Below, one piece after another: positions 24,667 through 34,629 of a stretch of 64,000 nt of DNA. Under the pieces are notes generated by a model. It ran no database searches. It was not told the DNA's origin and saw only the letters and a program-made list of their open reading frames with translations. A program made the translations under genes and the position numbers. This DNA is from an uncultured Flavobacteriales bacterium (GTDB taxonomy: Bacteria > Bacteroidota > Bacteroidia > Flavobacteriales_D > Crocinitomicaceae). Positions within the stretch are counted from its first letter, which is position 1. Each line of letters starts with the position of its first letter. Where the stretch lies: contig CALJKJ010000016.1 in NCBI GenBank assembly GCA_937973685.1, positions 86,823-150,822 on the forward strand, read 5' to 3'.

Positions 24667-25296
24667 TTACTTGTTGTTTTTTGATTTTAAAAAACTAATA
24701 AGCATCGGCAAAACAGAAATGAAAATGATGCCCAAACATACTTTTTCGATGTTCAGTCGGATCCATTCGATATTTCCTAAGAAATAACCTGCTAAGGTCA
24801 AACTGAAAATCCACAAAAAACCACCTAACAAATCGAATAACAAAAATTTGCGGTAATTCATTTTGCCAACGCCAGCAGCGAAAGGTGTGAATGTTCTGAC
24901 AAACGGAACAAATCGTGCCATGATGATTGCTTTTGTTCCATTTTTAGCAAAAAAAGCTTCTGTTTTTGTCAAATACTCGGGCTTCACCAATTGTTTTTGG
25001 TTGATTTTCCATTCAAACACACCCAATCCTAATTTTCGACCAATCCAATAATTAACTGAATCGCCTAAAATAGCCGCGAAAAATAACAAAATAAGTAAGT
25101 AAGAAATCTTTAAATCGCCTGAAGCAGCAAACAATCCTGCTGTGAATAACAGTGAATCACCCGGTAAAAAAGGCATGATAACCAAACCTGTTTCGATGAA
25201 AATCACTAAAAAAAGCACCAAGTAAATCGCACTTTGATATTCGTTAACAATCCACTGGAAATCCAAGTGGAACAAATGTTGAAATAATTCAATCAT
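24667..25296 (-). CDS. DedA family (SNARE-associated) integral membrane protein
   Basis: A 209-residue protein with about five hydrophobic segments. GLVIMPFLPGDSLLFTAGLF, the FAAILGDSVNYWIGRKLG segment and FMARFVPFVRTFTPFAAG-type residues (here MARFVPFVRTFTPFAAGVG) are DedA signatures. DedA proteins act in membrane homeostasis and some flip lipids such as undecaprenyl phosphate. It is two bases downstream of the rhodanese gene and abuts aroE. Confidence 0.9.
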   Translation of the reverse strand: MIELFQHLFHLDFQWIVNEYQSAIYLVLFLVIFIETGLVIMPFLPGDSLLFTAGLFAASGDLKISYLLILLFFAAILGDSVNYWIGRKLGLGVFEWKINQKQLVKPEYLTKTEAFFAKNGTKAIIMARFVPFVRTFTPFAAGVGKMNYRKFLLFDLLGGFLWIFSLTLAGYFLGNIEWIRLNIEKVCLGIIFISVLPMLISFLKSKNNK

Positions 25297-25298
25297 GA

Positions 25299-25613
25299 TT
25301 AATACATTTCAAATGTTGGTTCAAACTGAAGGTACCATTCTGTAATTCCTCCATCAATAATGTTCACATTTGAAAAATGAAATTCACTGACTAATAAATT
25401 CGCTACTGCCTCTGCCCTTTTTCCCGATTTACACAAAATTGCATACGCTGTATCTTTTTGTAAAAGGTTTGCTTTTTCAGGAATTTCATGCATTGGAATT
25501 GCTTGGCCTCCAATGGAGCAAATGGCAACCTCCCACGGTTCACGTACATCAATGATGGAAATTTCGCCTGCATGGAGCATTTCTTTACAAGCTAAAACGG
25601 ATATAGTCTTCAT
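25299..25613 (-). CDS. Rhodanese-like domain protein
   Basis: A 104-residue single rhodanese domain. MKTISVLACKEMLHAGEISI and IIDVREPWEV are the N-terminal parts, and ILCKSGKRAEAVANLL carries the active-site Cys loop (CKSGKR). It would move sulfane sulfur. The start is placed at ATG 25611-25613, not the upstream in-frame Met at 25685, because a promoter box lies at 25629..25636. It leads an operon with dedA, aroE and an AlbA_2 gene. Confidence 0.85.
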   Translation of the reverse strand: MKTISVLACKEMLHAGEISIIDVREPWEVAICSIGGQAIPMHEIPEKANLLQKDTAYAILCKSGKRAEAVANLLVSEFHFSNVNIIDGGITEWYLQFEPTFEMY

Positions 25614-25628
25614 TTCATTTGTTTGAAA

Positions 25629-25636
25629 CAAAGATA
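25629..25636 (-). promoter_or_regulatory. TAnnTTTG promoter -7 box (TATCTTTG) of the rhodanese operon
   Basis: Exact match on the minus strand, 15 bases before the rhodanese ATG. It probably drives the four-gene operon down to 23302. Confidence 0.6.
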
Positions 25637-25738
25637 CTTTTTTCTTGAAACATTTCACGTGGATGCATTGTTTCTCTATCAACATAAATTATCAACGATT
25701 CAAAACAAACTGTCGTATTTTATTCCGAAATTTACACC

Positions 25739-26653
25739 ATGGCTCAATTAAAAGACTGGATTCACGCTGCACGCTTACGCACTTTGCCGTTGTCGGTAGC
25801 AGGAATTATAACAGGAAGCGCAGCAGCTTTCGCACTTGGAAAATGGAACGGAACTGTTTTTACACTTGCTTTGTGTACCACCTTGCTTTTCCAAATACTT
25901 TCCAATTTAGCAAATGATTTAGGAGATACATTGAAAGGTGCTGACAACGCCAATCGTGTTGGTCCTACACGTGCTGTGCAATCGGGAGCTATCTCGCCAA
26001 AAACAATGAGAAATGCAGTCATCTTGGTTTCGCTATTAAGTTTTATTGCTGCATTATTGCTCATTTACGTTGGTTCTCAATTGTTGAGTCAAACTGCTTT
26101 GATTGGCTATGTACTTTTAGCTATTGCTTGCATCACCGCTGCGATTTTATATACAGTTGGAAAAAAAGCGTATGGTTACAATGGAATGGGTGATTTATTC
26201 GTCTTTCTCTTTTTTGGATTGGTCAGCGTACTTGGAGTTTATCCTTTGTTTGGCAATGAATTATCGTGGATTATTATCCTGCCAGCAATCACGATAGGTA
26301 ACTATTCAACGGCCGTATTGAATTTGAACAACATGCGCGACCAAGAAAACGATGCCTTGGTCGGAAAAAATACCGTAGTTGTGAAATGGGGAAATGAAAA
26401 TGCTAAAAAATACCATGCATTGCTTTTCATTATTGGCTTTTTGTCGTGGGTGAGCTTTTTGATTTTGACCAACAACACAATCGGTTTTATTTCATTACTA
26501 CCTTTTATCTTATTCCTAAAACACTTGAAATTTGTGCGCAACAATACCATTCCAAAATCACTTGATGGGGAATTGAAGAAAGTTGCTTTGGGTACTTTTT
26601 TTACTAGTGTGCTGTATTTTATTAGTGTAATCATTCAACAGTACTTTGCTTGA
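25739..26653 (+). CDS. menA: 1,4-dihydroxy-2-naphthoate polyprenyltransferase MenA
   Basis: A 304-residue UbiA-family prenyltransferase with eight to nine membrane helices. The first Asp-rich motif is NDLGDTLKGADNANRVGPTR (with ND..D) and the second is NNMRDQENDALVGK. MenA attaches the polyprenyl tail to DHNA in menaquinone synthesis. Its stop overlaps the start of menC by one base, so they are coupled. Confidence 0.93.
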   Translation: MAQLKDWIHAARLRTLPLSVAGIITGSAAAFALGKWNGTVFTLALCTTLLFQILSNLANDLGDTLKGADNANRVGPTRAVQSGAISPKTMRNAVILVSLLSFIAALLLIYVGSQLLSQTALIGYVLLAIACITAAILYTVGKKAYGYNGMGDLFVFLFFGLVSVLGVYPLFGNELSWIIILPAITIGNYSTAVLNLNNMRDQENDALVGKNTVVVKWGNENAKKYHALLFIIGFLSWVSFLILTNNTIGFISLLPFILFLKHLKFVRNNTIPKSLDGELKKVALGTFFTSVLYFISVIIQQYFA

Positions 26654-27690
26654 TGGACTTTTCAGCAAAACAATTGCACTTGACTTTTGAAGCAAAAACA
26701 CTGCTTTTCAAACGCCCAAGTGGCACAAGTCGCGGGATATTAACCGAAAAAAAACTGTGGATTTTCACCTTAACAGATGAGCAAACAGGTTTGAGCGGAA
26801 TTGGCGAATGTTCCATCATTCCAGGCTTATCCCCAGATTATACATCCGATGAACAATACACTGGTAAATTAACCGAAGTATGCAGCAATCCGATACATTT
26901 TCACCAAAACAAACAAGCGTTAGCTGAATTTCCCTCCATTTTATTTGGACTTGAATCGGCGTTTATTGATTTGAAAAATGGCGGAAAACAACACTACTTC
27001 ACCTCTGATTTCACCGAAAGAAACGAAGCTATTCCAATCAACGGACTGATTTGGATGGGTGACGAAAACTTCATGAACGAACAAATCGAAGAGAAATTAA
27101 ACGCTGGATTTTCGTGCATCAAAATGAAAGTTGGCGCGCTTGACTTCGAAACCGAATTTTCTATTTTAAGCAATTTGCGCAAGCGTTTTCCTGCCGATCA
27201 ACTGGTCATTCGCGTCGATGCAAACGGCGCGTTTTCCCCAATCGAAGCAATTGAAAAACTTACGCGCCTTGCCGCTTTGGACATTCATTCGATTGAACAA
27301 CCAATTGCTGCTGGTCAAATCGAACAAATGCGCGACTTGTGTGCCAACAACATCCTTCCCATTGCGCTCGATGAAGAATTGATTGGTATAACGAATTTGG
27401 AAGAAAAAAAATCCTTATTACAGACAATCAAACCACACTACATCATCCTAAAACCAAGTCTTCACGGAGGAATCACTGGAACAAGTGAATGGATTGCTTG
27501 TGCTAACGAATTAGGCATTCCTTGGTGGATTACTTCTGCTTTGGAAAGCAACATTGGCTTGATGGTTATTGCGCAATTTACAGGGCAATTTGAACCAACT
27601 ATTCCACAAGGACTTGGCACAGGTGGTTTGTACGCCACTAATTTTGACACAAGCCTGCGTATTTCTGAGGGAAAACTGTATTATTTGTAA
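26653..27690 (+). CDS. menC: o-Succinylbenzoate synthase MenC
   Basis: A 345-residue enolase-superfamily enzyme. FSCIKMKVGALDF holds the catalytic KxK, RVDANGAF the first metal Asp, and HSIEQPI and LDEELIG the other acidic ligands; the second catalytic Lys is in ILKPSLHGG. It dehydrates SHCHC to o-succinylbenzoate. ATG at 26653 is preferred over the TTG three bases earlier. It follows menA directly. Confidence 0.9.
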   Translation: MDFSAKQLHLTFEAKTLLFKRPSGTSRGILTEKKLWIFTLTDEQTGLSGIGECSIIPGLSPDYTSDEQYTGKLTEVCSNPIHFHQNKQALAEFPSILFGLESAFIDLKNGGKQHYFTSDFTERNEAIPINGLIWMGDENFMNEQIEEKLNAGFSCIKMKVGALDFETEFSILSNLRKRFPADQLVIRVDANGAFSPIEAIEKLTRLAALDIHSIEQPIAAGQIEQMRDLCANNILPIALDEELIGITNLEEKKSLLQTIKPHYIILKPSLHGGITGTSEWIACANELGIPWWITSALESNIGLMVIAQFTGQFEPTIPQGLGTGGLYATNFDTSLRISEGKLYYL

Positions 27691-27722
27691 GTAATAACGC
27701 TGTTCAATAGCGTGGTATTTCG

Positions 27723-27730
27723 TATTTTTG
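27723..27730 (+). promoter_or_regulatory. TAnnTTTG promoter -7 box (TATTTTTG)
   Basis: Exact consensus 34 bases before the ATG of the nitronate monooxygenase gene, so this gene and the two M16 peptidases can be transcribed apart from menAC. Confidence 0.55.
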
Positions 27731-27764
27731 AGATTGAGCAAACGCAAACAACAAAAATACATTG

Positions 27765-28718
27765 ATGAAAAATAAGATTACTGCGCTTTTCAATACAAAA
27801 TACCCATTGATTCAAGGGGGAATGATTTGGTGTTCTGGTTGGGAACTGGCAAGTGCCGTTTCTAATGCAGGCGGATTAGGAATAATTGGTTCCGGTTCGA
27901 TGTATCCGGAGATTTTGGACGAACAATTAACAAAATGCAAAGCGGCAACGACAAAACCTTTTGCTGTGAATCTTCCTATGCTTTATCCGAATATTGAAGC
28001 ACACATCGAATTAATCATCAAACACCAAGTTCCGATTGTTTTCACTTCCGCTGGAAATCCAAAAACGTATACCAGTTATCTGAAATCGAAAGGAATTACA
28101 GTTGTTCACGTTGTTTCTTCTTTGAAATTCGCTCAAAAAGCCGAAGCTGCTGGAGTTGATGCTGTCGTTGCAGAAGGATTTGAAGCCGGTGGTCACAACG
28201 GCCGCGATGAGACTACAACCATGTGCCTCATTCCAATGGTAAAAGCAGGAATTTCAATTCCTTTAATTGCAGCTGGTGGAATTGGAACTGGAAGCGGCAT
28301 GTTAGCAGCAATGACATTGGGTGCAGATGGCGTTCAAATTGGTTCACGCTTCATTGCAACACCAGAATCTTCTGCTCACATCAATTTTAAAAACAAAGTA
28401 CTTGCAGCACAAGAAGGCGACACTTTGCTAACACTCAAAGAGTTGACACCCGTTCGTTTGTTGAAAAATCCATTTTTTGATGCAGTGATGAACGCTTACG
28501 AAAAAGGATCAACTCCCGAAGAATTAAGCGAATTACTTGGAAGAGGACGCGCAAAAAAAGGAATGTTTGAAGGCGACATCGAAAGTGGGGAACTTGAAGT
28601 TGGTCAAATATCAAGTTTGATCACAACAATAAAACCAGCAGCCGATGTTGTTGCCGAAATAATGATAGAATTTAACCAAGCGCTACAAGCTCGTAGCGAT
28701 GAAAAATACCAATTTTAA
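27765..28718 (+). CDS. Nitronate monooxygenase (2-nitropropane dioxygenase-like) flavoprotein
   Basis: A 317-residue TIM-barrel FMN enzyme. PLIQGGMIWCSGWELASAVS is the N-terminal strand, GFEAGGHNGRDE contains the conserved glycine-rich FMN region with the catalytic His, and IPLIAAGGIGTGSGM plus GADGVQIGSRFIAT are the phosphate-binding loops. The family oxidises alkyl nitronates; a related role in enoyl-ACP reduction (FabK) is known for close relatives and cannot be excluded. Its stop overlaps the next start (TAATG). Confidence 0.88.
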   Translation: MKNKITALFNTKYPLIQGGMIWCSGWELASAVSNAGGLGIIGSGSMYPEILDEQLTKCKAATTKPFAVNLPMLYPNIEAHIELIIKHQVPIVFTSAGNPKTYTSYLKSKGITVVHVVSSLKFAQKAEAAGVDAVVAEGFEAGGHNGRDETTTMCLIPMVKAGISIPLIAAGGIGTGSGMLAAMTLGADGVQIGSRFIATPESSAHINFKNKVLAAQEGDTLLTLKELTPVRLLKNPFFDAVMNAYEKGSTPEELSELLGRGRAKKGMFEGDIESGELEVGQISSLITTIKPAADVVAEIMIEFNQALQARSDEKYQF

Positions 28719-29962
28719 TGATTCAATTTAATCGCTTTAAACTAGCTAATGGCCTAACCGTTCTGCATCATTTGGACGAAACAACACCAATGGTTGTTGT
28801 GAATACCTTATACGATGTAGGCGCACGAGATGAATCGGAAGAGAAAACAGGATTTGCACATTTATTCGAACATTTGATGTTTGGTGGCTCTGTCAATATT
28901 CCTGATTTTGACGCACCTTTGCAACATGCTGGAGGTGAAAGCAATGCTTTTACTTCGAATGATATCACGAATTATTACAACGTTTTACCCGTTCAAAATA
29001 TTGAAACTGCTTTGTGGTTGGAAAGTGACCGCATGTTATCGCTTGCTTTTACTCCAAAAAGCTTAGAAGTTCAACGAAATGTTGTCATTGAAGAATTCAA
29101 ACAACGCTATTTGAATCAACCTTACGGTGATGTTTGGTTGGAATTGCGTCCGCTTGCTTACAAAGTTCACCCGTACAAATGGGCAACAATTGGTAAGAAA
29201 ATCGAACACATCGAAGAAGCAACAATGGACGATGTGAAAGCATTTTTCAATGCGCATTACCATCCAGCAAATGCAATCTTGTGTATCGCTGGAAATATTT
29301 CATTTGACGAAACAAAACGACTGGTTGAAAAATGGTACGGAACAATTCCTACTTCCATTAAACCAGAACGCATGTTACCAAAAGAACCTGCTCAAAACGA
29401 ATTCAGAATTCAAACGTTGGAGCGCAACGTACCCAATAATGCGTTTTATTATGCCTTCAAAATGCCCGAACGCAAATCGTTTGAATACTATGTGACGGAT
29501 ATTATTTCAGATGCGCTCGGTCGTGAAAAATCATCGCGACTTTATGGTAAATTGCAAAAAGAACTCCAACTTGTTGCATCCATCAGCGCGTATATTAGCG
29601 GTTCTCTCGACGAAGGATTGTTGATGATTGAAGGAAAATTAAATGACGGTGTGAGTTTTGAAGCCTTGGATGAAGCACTTTGGAATGTATTAGCTGAACT
29701 GATCAATCACCCAATGGAACAAGCTGAAACCGAGAAATTGTTGATCAAAATAAGAACCGTTAAAGCATTTCAAGAACAAGGCTTGTTGAACCGTGCAATG
29801 AACTTATGTAATTATGAATTACTCGGTGACGCAAATGGTGTAAACGAAGAAAACGAATTGTACCAAAGTATCACTGCAGAACACATTCAAACAGTAGCGA
29901 AAGAACTATTACGAAAAGAAAACTGTTCTCTTTTACGCGTTAAAGCCATTACAAATGATTAA
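28718..29962 (+). CDS. M16 family zinc metalloprotease (active subunit)
   Basis: A 414-residue inverzincin. The catalytic HxxEH is in GFAHLFEHLMFGG with the downstream Glu within EEFKQRYLNQPYGDV. It resembles mitochondrial processing peptidase beta subunits and bacterial PqqL/YmxG types. The gene overlaps the next M16 gene by eight bases; the two likely form an active-inactive heterodimer. No signal peptide, so cytoplasmic or with an unconventional location. Confidence 0.9.
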   Translation: MIQFNRFKLANGLTVLHHLDETTPMVVVNTLYDVGARDESEEKTGFAHLFEHLMFGGSVNIPDFDAPLQHAGGESNAFTSNDITNYYNVLPVQNIETALWLESDRMLSLAFTPKSLEVQRNVVIEEFKQRYLNQPYGDVWLELRPLAYKVHPYKWATIGKKIEHIEEATMDDVKAFFNAHYHPANAILCIAGNISFDETKRLVEKWYGTIPTSIKPERMLPKEPAQNEFRIQTLERNVPNNAFYYAFKMPERKSFEYYVTDIISDALGREKSSRLYGKLQKELQLVASISAYISGSLDEGLLMIEGKLNDGVSFEALDEALWNVLAELINHPMEQAETEKLLIKIRTVKAFQEQGLLNRAMNLCNYELLGDANGVNEENELYQSITAEHIQTVAKELLRKENCSLLRVKAITND

Positions 29963-31214
29963 TAGAAACATACAACCGACAACGCAACAAGTGGAACACA
30001 TCGCATTTGTAAAACCACAGATTTTTGATGTAACTCCTGCTGTAAAATTACTTTGGATGAAAGAAGTCCCAAATGACACAGTTCGTTTGGATTTGTTTTT
30101 TGATGCAGGAATTACACGAGGAGAACAAAGTCTTCCCGCAATTGTGCACAGTTTGTTGTTCTCAGGGACTGAAGCCTTTTCATCTGTTGAAATTCACGAT
30201 CAAATTGATTCACTCGGTGGATTTTTAGACACCGATATTTCGTTTGAAAATGCCGTTGTCAGCATTTATTGTTTGAAAGAAAACCTGCTTGCAATTGCAC
30301 ACATCGTTGCAGATGCTATCAATAACTGTATTTTCCGAGAAAACGAAGTTGTAGATACCTTGCGTTCGTTGGAACAACGCTACAAAGTCAACCAACAAAA
30401 AGTAAGTAATGTCGCGCAGCAACAATTCCGCAAACTGTTATTTGCTTCGAGTGAATCGTATTCACGACTTGCTGCACTTGAAGATTTTCAGTCGCCAAAT
30501 AACTTTGGTTACCGTTCATTTTGGAAAGAAAACTACTTGAATGGGTTGACACGCATTACCTTGGTTGGAAATTGTGGATTGGATACAGTTGATGAATTGA
30601 TCGATTTATTTGGAAAATGGGCAAAGGATGAGCCTGCAAAATACGAAGGTGACTTTGCTATGACTCCACAAAAAATACATTTCCCGAAAGAAGATGCTGT
30701 ACAAACTGCCATTCGAATGGGTAAATTCTTGTTCCCGAAAAACCATCCCGATTACTTGGAATTTCAAGTATTGAGCACCATTTTAGGCGATTACTTTGGT
30801 TCGCGTTTGATGACAAATATTCGGGAAGATAAAGGTTATACGTATGGAATCGGGACAGGCAACATGGAGTTGCAACGCAATGGTTATTTTGTCATTGTCA
30901 CAGAAGTTGGAAAAGAAGTTACGGAAGCAACGTTGACTGAAATTAAATTTGAACTTGCACGCTTACAAACAGAATTGGTTGGCGAAGAAGAATTGTCCTT
31001 GGTCAAAAACTACATGTTGGGACAGTTGTTAAAAAGCGCTGATGGGCCTTATGCCATGCTTGACATGTTCAACAGTGTCGATATGTATGGACTTGATTTG
31101 ACGTTTTACGACCAAGCAATTGAAAAAATCAAACACGTTGATGCAAAACGCATCCATGAATTAGCTATCAAGTATTTGAATTGGGACGATTTTTTAATTG
31201 TTACAGCAGGATAA
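29955..31214 (+). CDS. M16 family peptidase-like protein lacking the HxxEH motif
   Basis: A 419-residue partner. At the position of the zinc motif it reads VHSLLFSGTEAF, so the HxxEH is lost, and it keeps the M16 glycine-rich substrate-binding loop SRLMTNIREDKGYTYGIG, the usual division of labour in M16B heterodimers. It overlaps the preceding gene, supporting a complex. Confidence 0.88.
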   Translation: MINRNIQPTTQQVEHIAFVKPQIFDVTPAVKLLWMKEVPNDTVRLDLFFDAGITRGEQSLPAIVHSLLFSGTEAFSSVEIHDQIDSLGGFLDTDISFENAVVSIYCLKENLLAIAHIVADAINNCIFRENEVVDTLRSLEQRYKVNQQKVSNVAQQQFRKLLFASSESYSRLAALEDFQSPNNFGYRSFWKENYLNGLTRITLVGNCGLDTVDELIDLFGKWAKDEPAKYEGDFAMTPQKIHFPKEDAVQTAIRMGKFLFPKNHPDYLEFQVLSTILGDYFGSRLMTNIREDKGYTYGIGTGNMELQRNGYFVIVTEVGKEVTEATLTEIKFELARLQTELVGEEELSLVKNYMLGQLLKSADGPYAMLDMFNSVDMYGLDLTFYDQAIEKIKHVDAKRIHELAIKYLNWDDFLIVTAG

Positions 31215-31286
31215 AAGTCAACCTTTTTGCAGATCCTTCGTATAGTGTATAGGCACTAAACAATAAAATTTAACGTTTCTATATAC

Positions 31287-34200
31287 ATGTTGCGCTATTT
31301 GTTCCTATTTTTTCTTCTTGCATTCACTTTTCAAGTGCGTGCTTCTCATGTCATTGGTGGTGAAATCACGTGGGCATGTGCAGGAAATGGAACAGTATTT
31401 CAATTAACGTTTTACCGCGATTGTAACGGCGCAGATATCAATCCAGTTTCAGAAAATTTGAACGTTTGGTATCACCCGACAATTTCTTCGATCACCTTAA
31501 ATTTTGTCAGTAGAATGGATATTTCCCCGACTTGTTCACCAGTCACTGGTTCTCCCGGTCAACTGAGTTGTGGTACGGGAGCAAATGGTGGAAATGGACT
31601 TGGCGCTATTGAAAAAATTATTTACCGTTCAGCCCCCACTATTTTACCGGGAATCCCAGGAGCAAACGGTTGGGTTTTTACCTATGATAATTTTTCACGC
31701 AGTAATTTAATCACCAATTTACTGAATCCTTCATCAACAGGAATTACGCTGTCAGCAACGATGTTTGCTTCTCCTTTTTCTGTTGCTGGAACGTGTACGG
31801 ATAATTCACCTCAATTCTTGCAAGATCCCTATTTCATCAGTTGCGCTGGAGAAAATTACGAATTCAATCTGCATCCAGTTGACAGCGATTTGGATTCATT
31901 AACAGTTCAGTTTGGCACACCCATGAACTCGTTAACAGCTGGGCCTTACAATCCACCTGTCAATCCTGCGCCAATCGCTTTTGAAGTTGGATTTACCGCG
32001 CAAAGTCCAACACCCGATGCCAGTTTTAACCCAACAAATATTCCTGCTGTATTAAATACATCAAGCGGGAATTTAACCTTTACTTCAGCTACAATTGGGA
32101 GTTATGTTGTGAAAGTTGTTACAAAAAGTTTTCGTCAAGGTCATTTGATTGCACAAGTGGAACGGGAAATGCAATTATTTGTGGTCAACTGTTCGGGCAA
32201 CAACAATCGTCCAGTTATACAAGCGCCTTTTGCTGGAAATTTATTTGAAACAACGGTTGATGCAGGAACACTCGTTACATTTCCCATTCAAGCTGTCGAT
32301 GTTGAATTATTGCAAGACGGTTCTCCGCAGACGAATTATTTGACTGCTTCTAGCTTGCAGTTTGGACAAAATTTCTCTAGTACAACAAATTGTTTGAATG
32401 CACCTTGTGCGACGTTAGCGCCAACACCAATTGTAAGTGGCATTCAAGGTGTTAACACCAATTTTTCTTGGCAAACAGCTTGTAATCATTTAGCAGATGC
32501 CACTGGTAATTTACGCGATTTGGTTGCGTATCATTTTGTGGTAAAAGTGAGCGATAATTATTGTCAAATTCCCAAAATAAGCTACAAAACAATCACTGTC
32601 AACGTTCGAAATGCTGATGTCATTCCTGCGACACAAATTAACTGTATATCAACTGCAGCAAATGGTGATGTAACGGTAACTTGGAATCCAATTGTGAATA
32701 CCAACAACAGTTTTGTTGCTTACGAATTGTACAGTGTTCAAAATGGATTGGAGGGAACTTTTCCGATTGGTACAACTTCTGGAGTTATCACCAATCCAAA
32801 CAATGATTTAGATTTATTTGTTCGGGTGATTTCTGGATGTGGTGGTTTAACTGCTAGAAATAGCGACACCTTGAAAAATGTGCATTTAAACTTGTTCAAT
32901 CCCGCAAATGGAACAGCTCAATTGAGTTGGAACACACCTGCTCCTTCACCTCTTCCTGGAATGTTACCGACGTGCACAGTTTTAAGAGAATATCCATTAG
33001 GAACTTGGTCAATCATTGCAACATTGCCTTATACACAAACGAATTACATCGATACCATTGACATTTGTAATGCGTTTTTGAATTACCAAGTTGTTTATAC
33101 AACTCCGAACTGTCTTTTCAATTCGAATTTAGCAGGTGATAATTTGGACGACATGATGACGCCAGATCAACCAATTATTTCTGCTGCAAGTGTTGACACA
33201 ACTTCTGGTCAATTGGTGTTGACTTGGAATCAAAACTACCAACCAGACACCTATGGTTATGTCATTTATTTGGAAGATGCCAATGGGTTTTTACAAGAAT
33301 TAGATACCGTTTGGGGAATCACGACAACGAGTTACAACTATACAGGAACAATTTCTGGTCCGCTTACATTTACCGTAGCAGCTTTTGATTCGTGTTTTAC
33401 TGTTGCCGTCCCTCCCACTTACCAAACATCTGCAAAAGCAAATATCCATACTTCCATTTATCTAACAAGCGATTTAAATGTCTGCAACAGTAATGTTACG
33501 TTGAATTGGACCAATTACGTAGGTTGGGGAAGTTCAGCGATTAATTATACTGTTTTTGTTCAAAAAAATGGTGGCGCTTGGGCGAATGTTGGTTCAACTT
33601 CAGCAACTACTTTCGATGTTACGCTGGATCCGTTAGCGAATTATTGCATTTCCATTCGCGCAACGAATCAAGCAGGAATTTCGGCGTTTTCTAATCTTGC
33701 TTGTTTTTTCTTGAACACTCCTGCCCCACCTGCAATACATTATTTGAGTGTTGCAACAGTTCAAGATAACACGGTTATTTTAAGACACCTCATCGAAGTA
33801 GGAACCAATACCAGTGCCGTTCAATTTGAACGATACAATGAATTAACTGGACTTTTCGACATCCTTGTTACACTTCCTGCAACTTCATCACCCATCACGT
33901 ACACAGACAAAGATGTGGATGTTCAACAACACAGTTACACCTACCGAGCACGTATTATTGATAGTTGCGGTGGATTGGGATCAGTTTCGAATTATGCAAA
34001 AACAGTTTTACTGAAAGTAACAAGCGACCAAACCCTCAAATCGAATCATTTAGAATGGTCTTCGTATATTGATTTTGCTGGTGATGTCATGTTTTACGAA
34101 ATCATACGTGGAGTTGATGGTGTGTATACTTATCCGCCAATTGCAACGCGTAATCCAGACGAGCGCTATTATGACGATGATGTTAGTATGTTTGAAACGA

Positions 34201-34580
34201 GTGCAGGGAAATTCTGCTATTACATCATCGCGCGTGAAAGTGAAAACGAGTTTCATGTTGCTGAAAACAGCTTTTCGAATCAAGCTTGTACAGCGATTGA
34301 ACCCGTTGTTTACATCCCAAATGCATTCACACCTGCTGGTGCGAATCCGCTTTTTTATCCCGTTGTTTCTTATTACGATGTAGCGGAATATCAGTTTTCA
34401 ATTTTGGATCGCTGGGGACAGCTTATTTTTCAAAGTTCAAATCCCAATGACGCGTGGAATGGAACGCATCAAGGGTCAAACGAAAATTTACCTTCTGGAA
34501 CATATTCGTATGTGTTGAATATCAAAAACGGCTTGAATCAAGAATATTATTTCCGTGGAAGTGTTACATTATTAAGATAA
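31287..34580 (+). CDS. Large secreted protein with T9SS type B (gliding-associated) C-terminal domain
   Basis: A 1097-residue exported protein. Signal peptide MLRYLFLFFLLAFTFQVRAS. The centre is a series of Ig/fibronectin-type beta domains (e.g. around residues 450-900, each ~90-100 residues with LTWN and similar strands). The end, YIPNAFTPAGANPLFYPVV ... SILDRWGQLIF ... YYFRGSVTLLR, is the CHU_C/type B sorting domain. Such surface proteins often act as adhesins. No catalytic motif was found. Confidence 0.88.
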   Translation: MLRYLFLFFLLAFTFQVRASHVIGGEITWACAGNGTVFQLTFYRDCNGADINPVSENLNVWYHPTISSITLNFVSRMDISPTCSPVTGSPGQLSCGTGANGGNGLGAIEKIIYRSAPTILPGIPGANGWVFTYDNFSRSNLITNLLNPSSTGITLSATMFASPFSVAGTCTDNSPQFLQDPYFISCAGENYEFNLHPVDSDLDSLTVQFGTPMNSLTAGPYNPPVNPAPIAFEVGFTAQSPTPDASFNPTNIPAVLNTSSGNLTFTSATIGSYVVKVVTKSFRQGHLIAQVEREMQLFVVNCSGNNNRPVIQAPFAGNLFETTVDAGTLVTFPIQAVDVELLQDGSPQTNYLTASSLQFGQNFSSTTNCLNAPCATLAPTPIVSGIQGVNTNFSWQTACNHLADATGNLRDLVAYHFVVKVSDNYCQIPKISYKTITVNVRNADVIPATQINCISTAANGDVTVTWNPIVNTNNSFVAYELYSVQNGLEGTFPIGTTSGVITNPNNDLDLFVRVISGCGGLTARNSDTLKNVHLNLFNPANGTAQLSWNTPAPSPLPGMLPTCTVLREYPLGTWSIIATLPYTQTNYIDTIDICNAFLNYQVVYTTPNCLFNSNLAGDNLDDMMTPDQPIISAASVDTTSGQLVLTWNQNYQPDTYGYVIYLEDANGFLQELDTVWGITTTSYNYTGTISGPLTFTVAAFDSCFTVAVPPTYQTSAKANIHTSIYLTSDLNVCNSNVTLNWTNYVGWGSSAINYTVFVQKNGGAWANVGSTSATTFDVTLDPLANYCISIRATNQAGISAFSNLACFFLNTPAPPAIHYLSVATVQDNTVILRHLIEVGTNTSAVQFERYNELTGLFDILVTLPATSSPITYTDKDVDVQQHSYTYRARIIDSCGGLGSVSNYAKTVLLKVTSDQTLKSNHLEWSSYIDFAGDVMFYEIIRGVDGVYTYPPIATRNPDERYYDDDVSMFETSAGKFCYYIIARESENEFHVAENSFSNQACTAIEPVVYIPNAFTPAGANPLFYPVVSYYDVAEYQFSILDRWGQLIFQSSNPNDAWNGTHQGSNENLPSGTYSYVLNIKNGLNQEYYFRGSVTLLR

Positions 34581-34629
34581 TCAGTTTGTTATCTGATTTT
34601 TTTTCGTATATTAGTGCAACAAAAATTGC

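Noticed and set aside
28718..31214. M16 pair as an active homodimer
   Set aside because: The second protein lacks the HxxEH motif, so an active-inactive pair is more likely.
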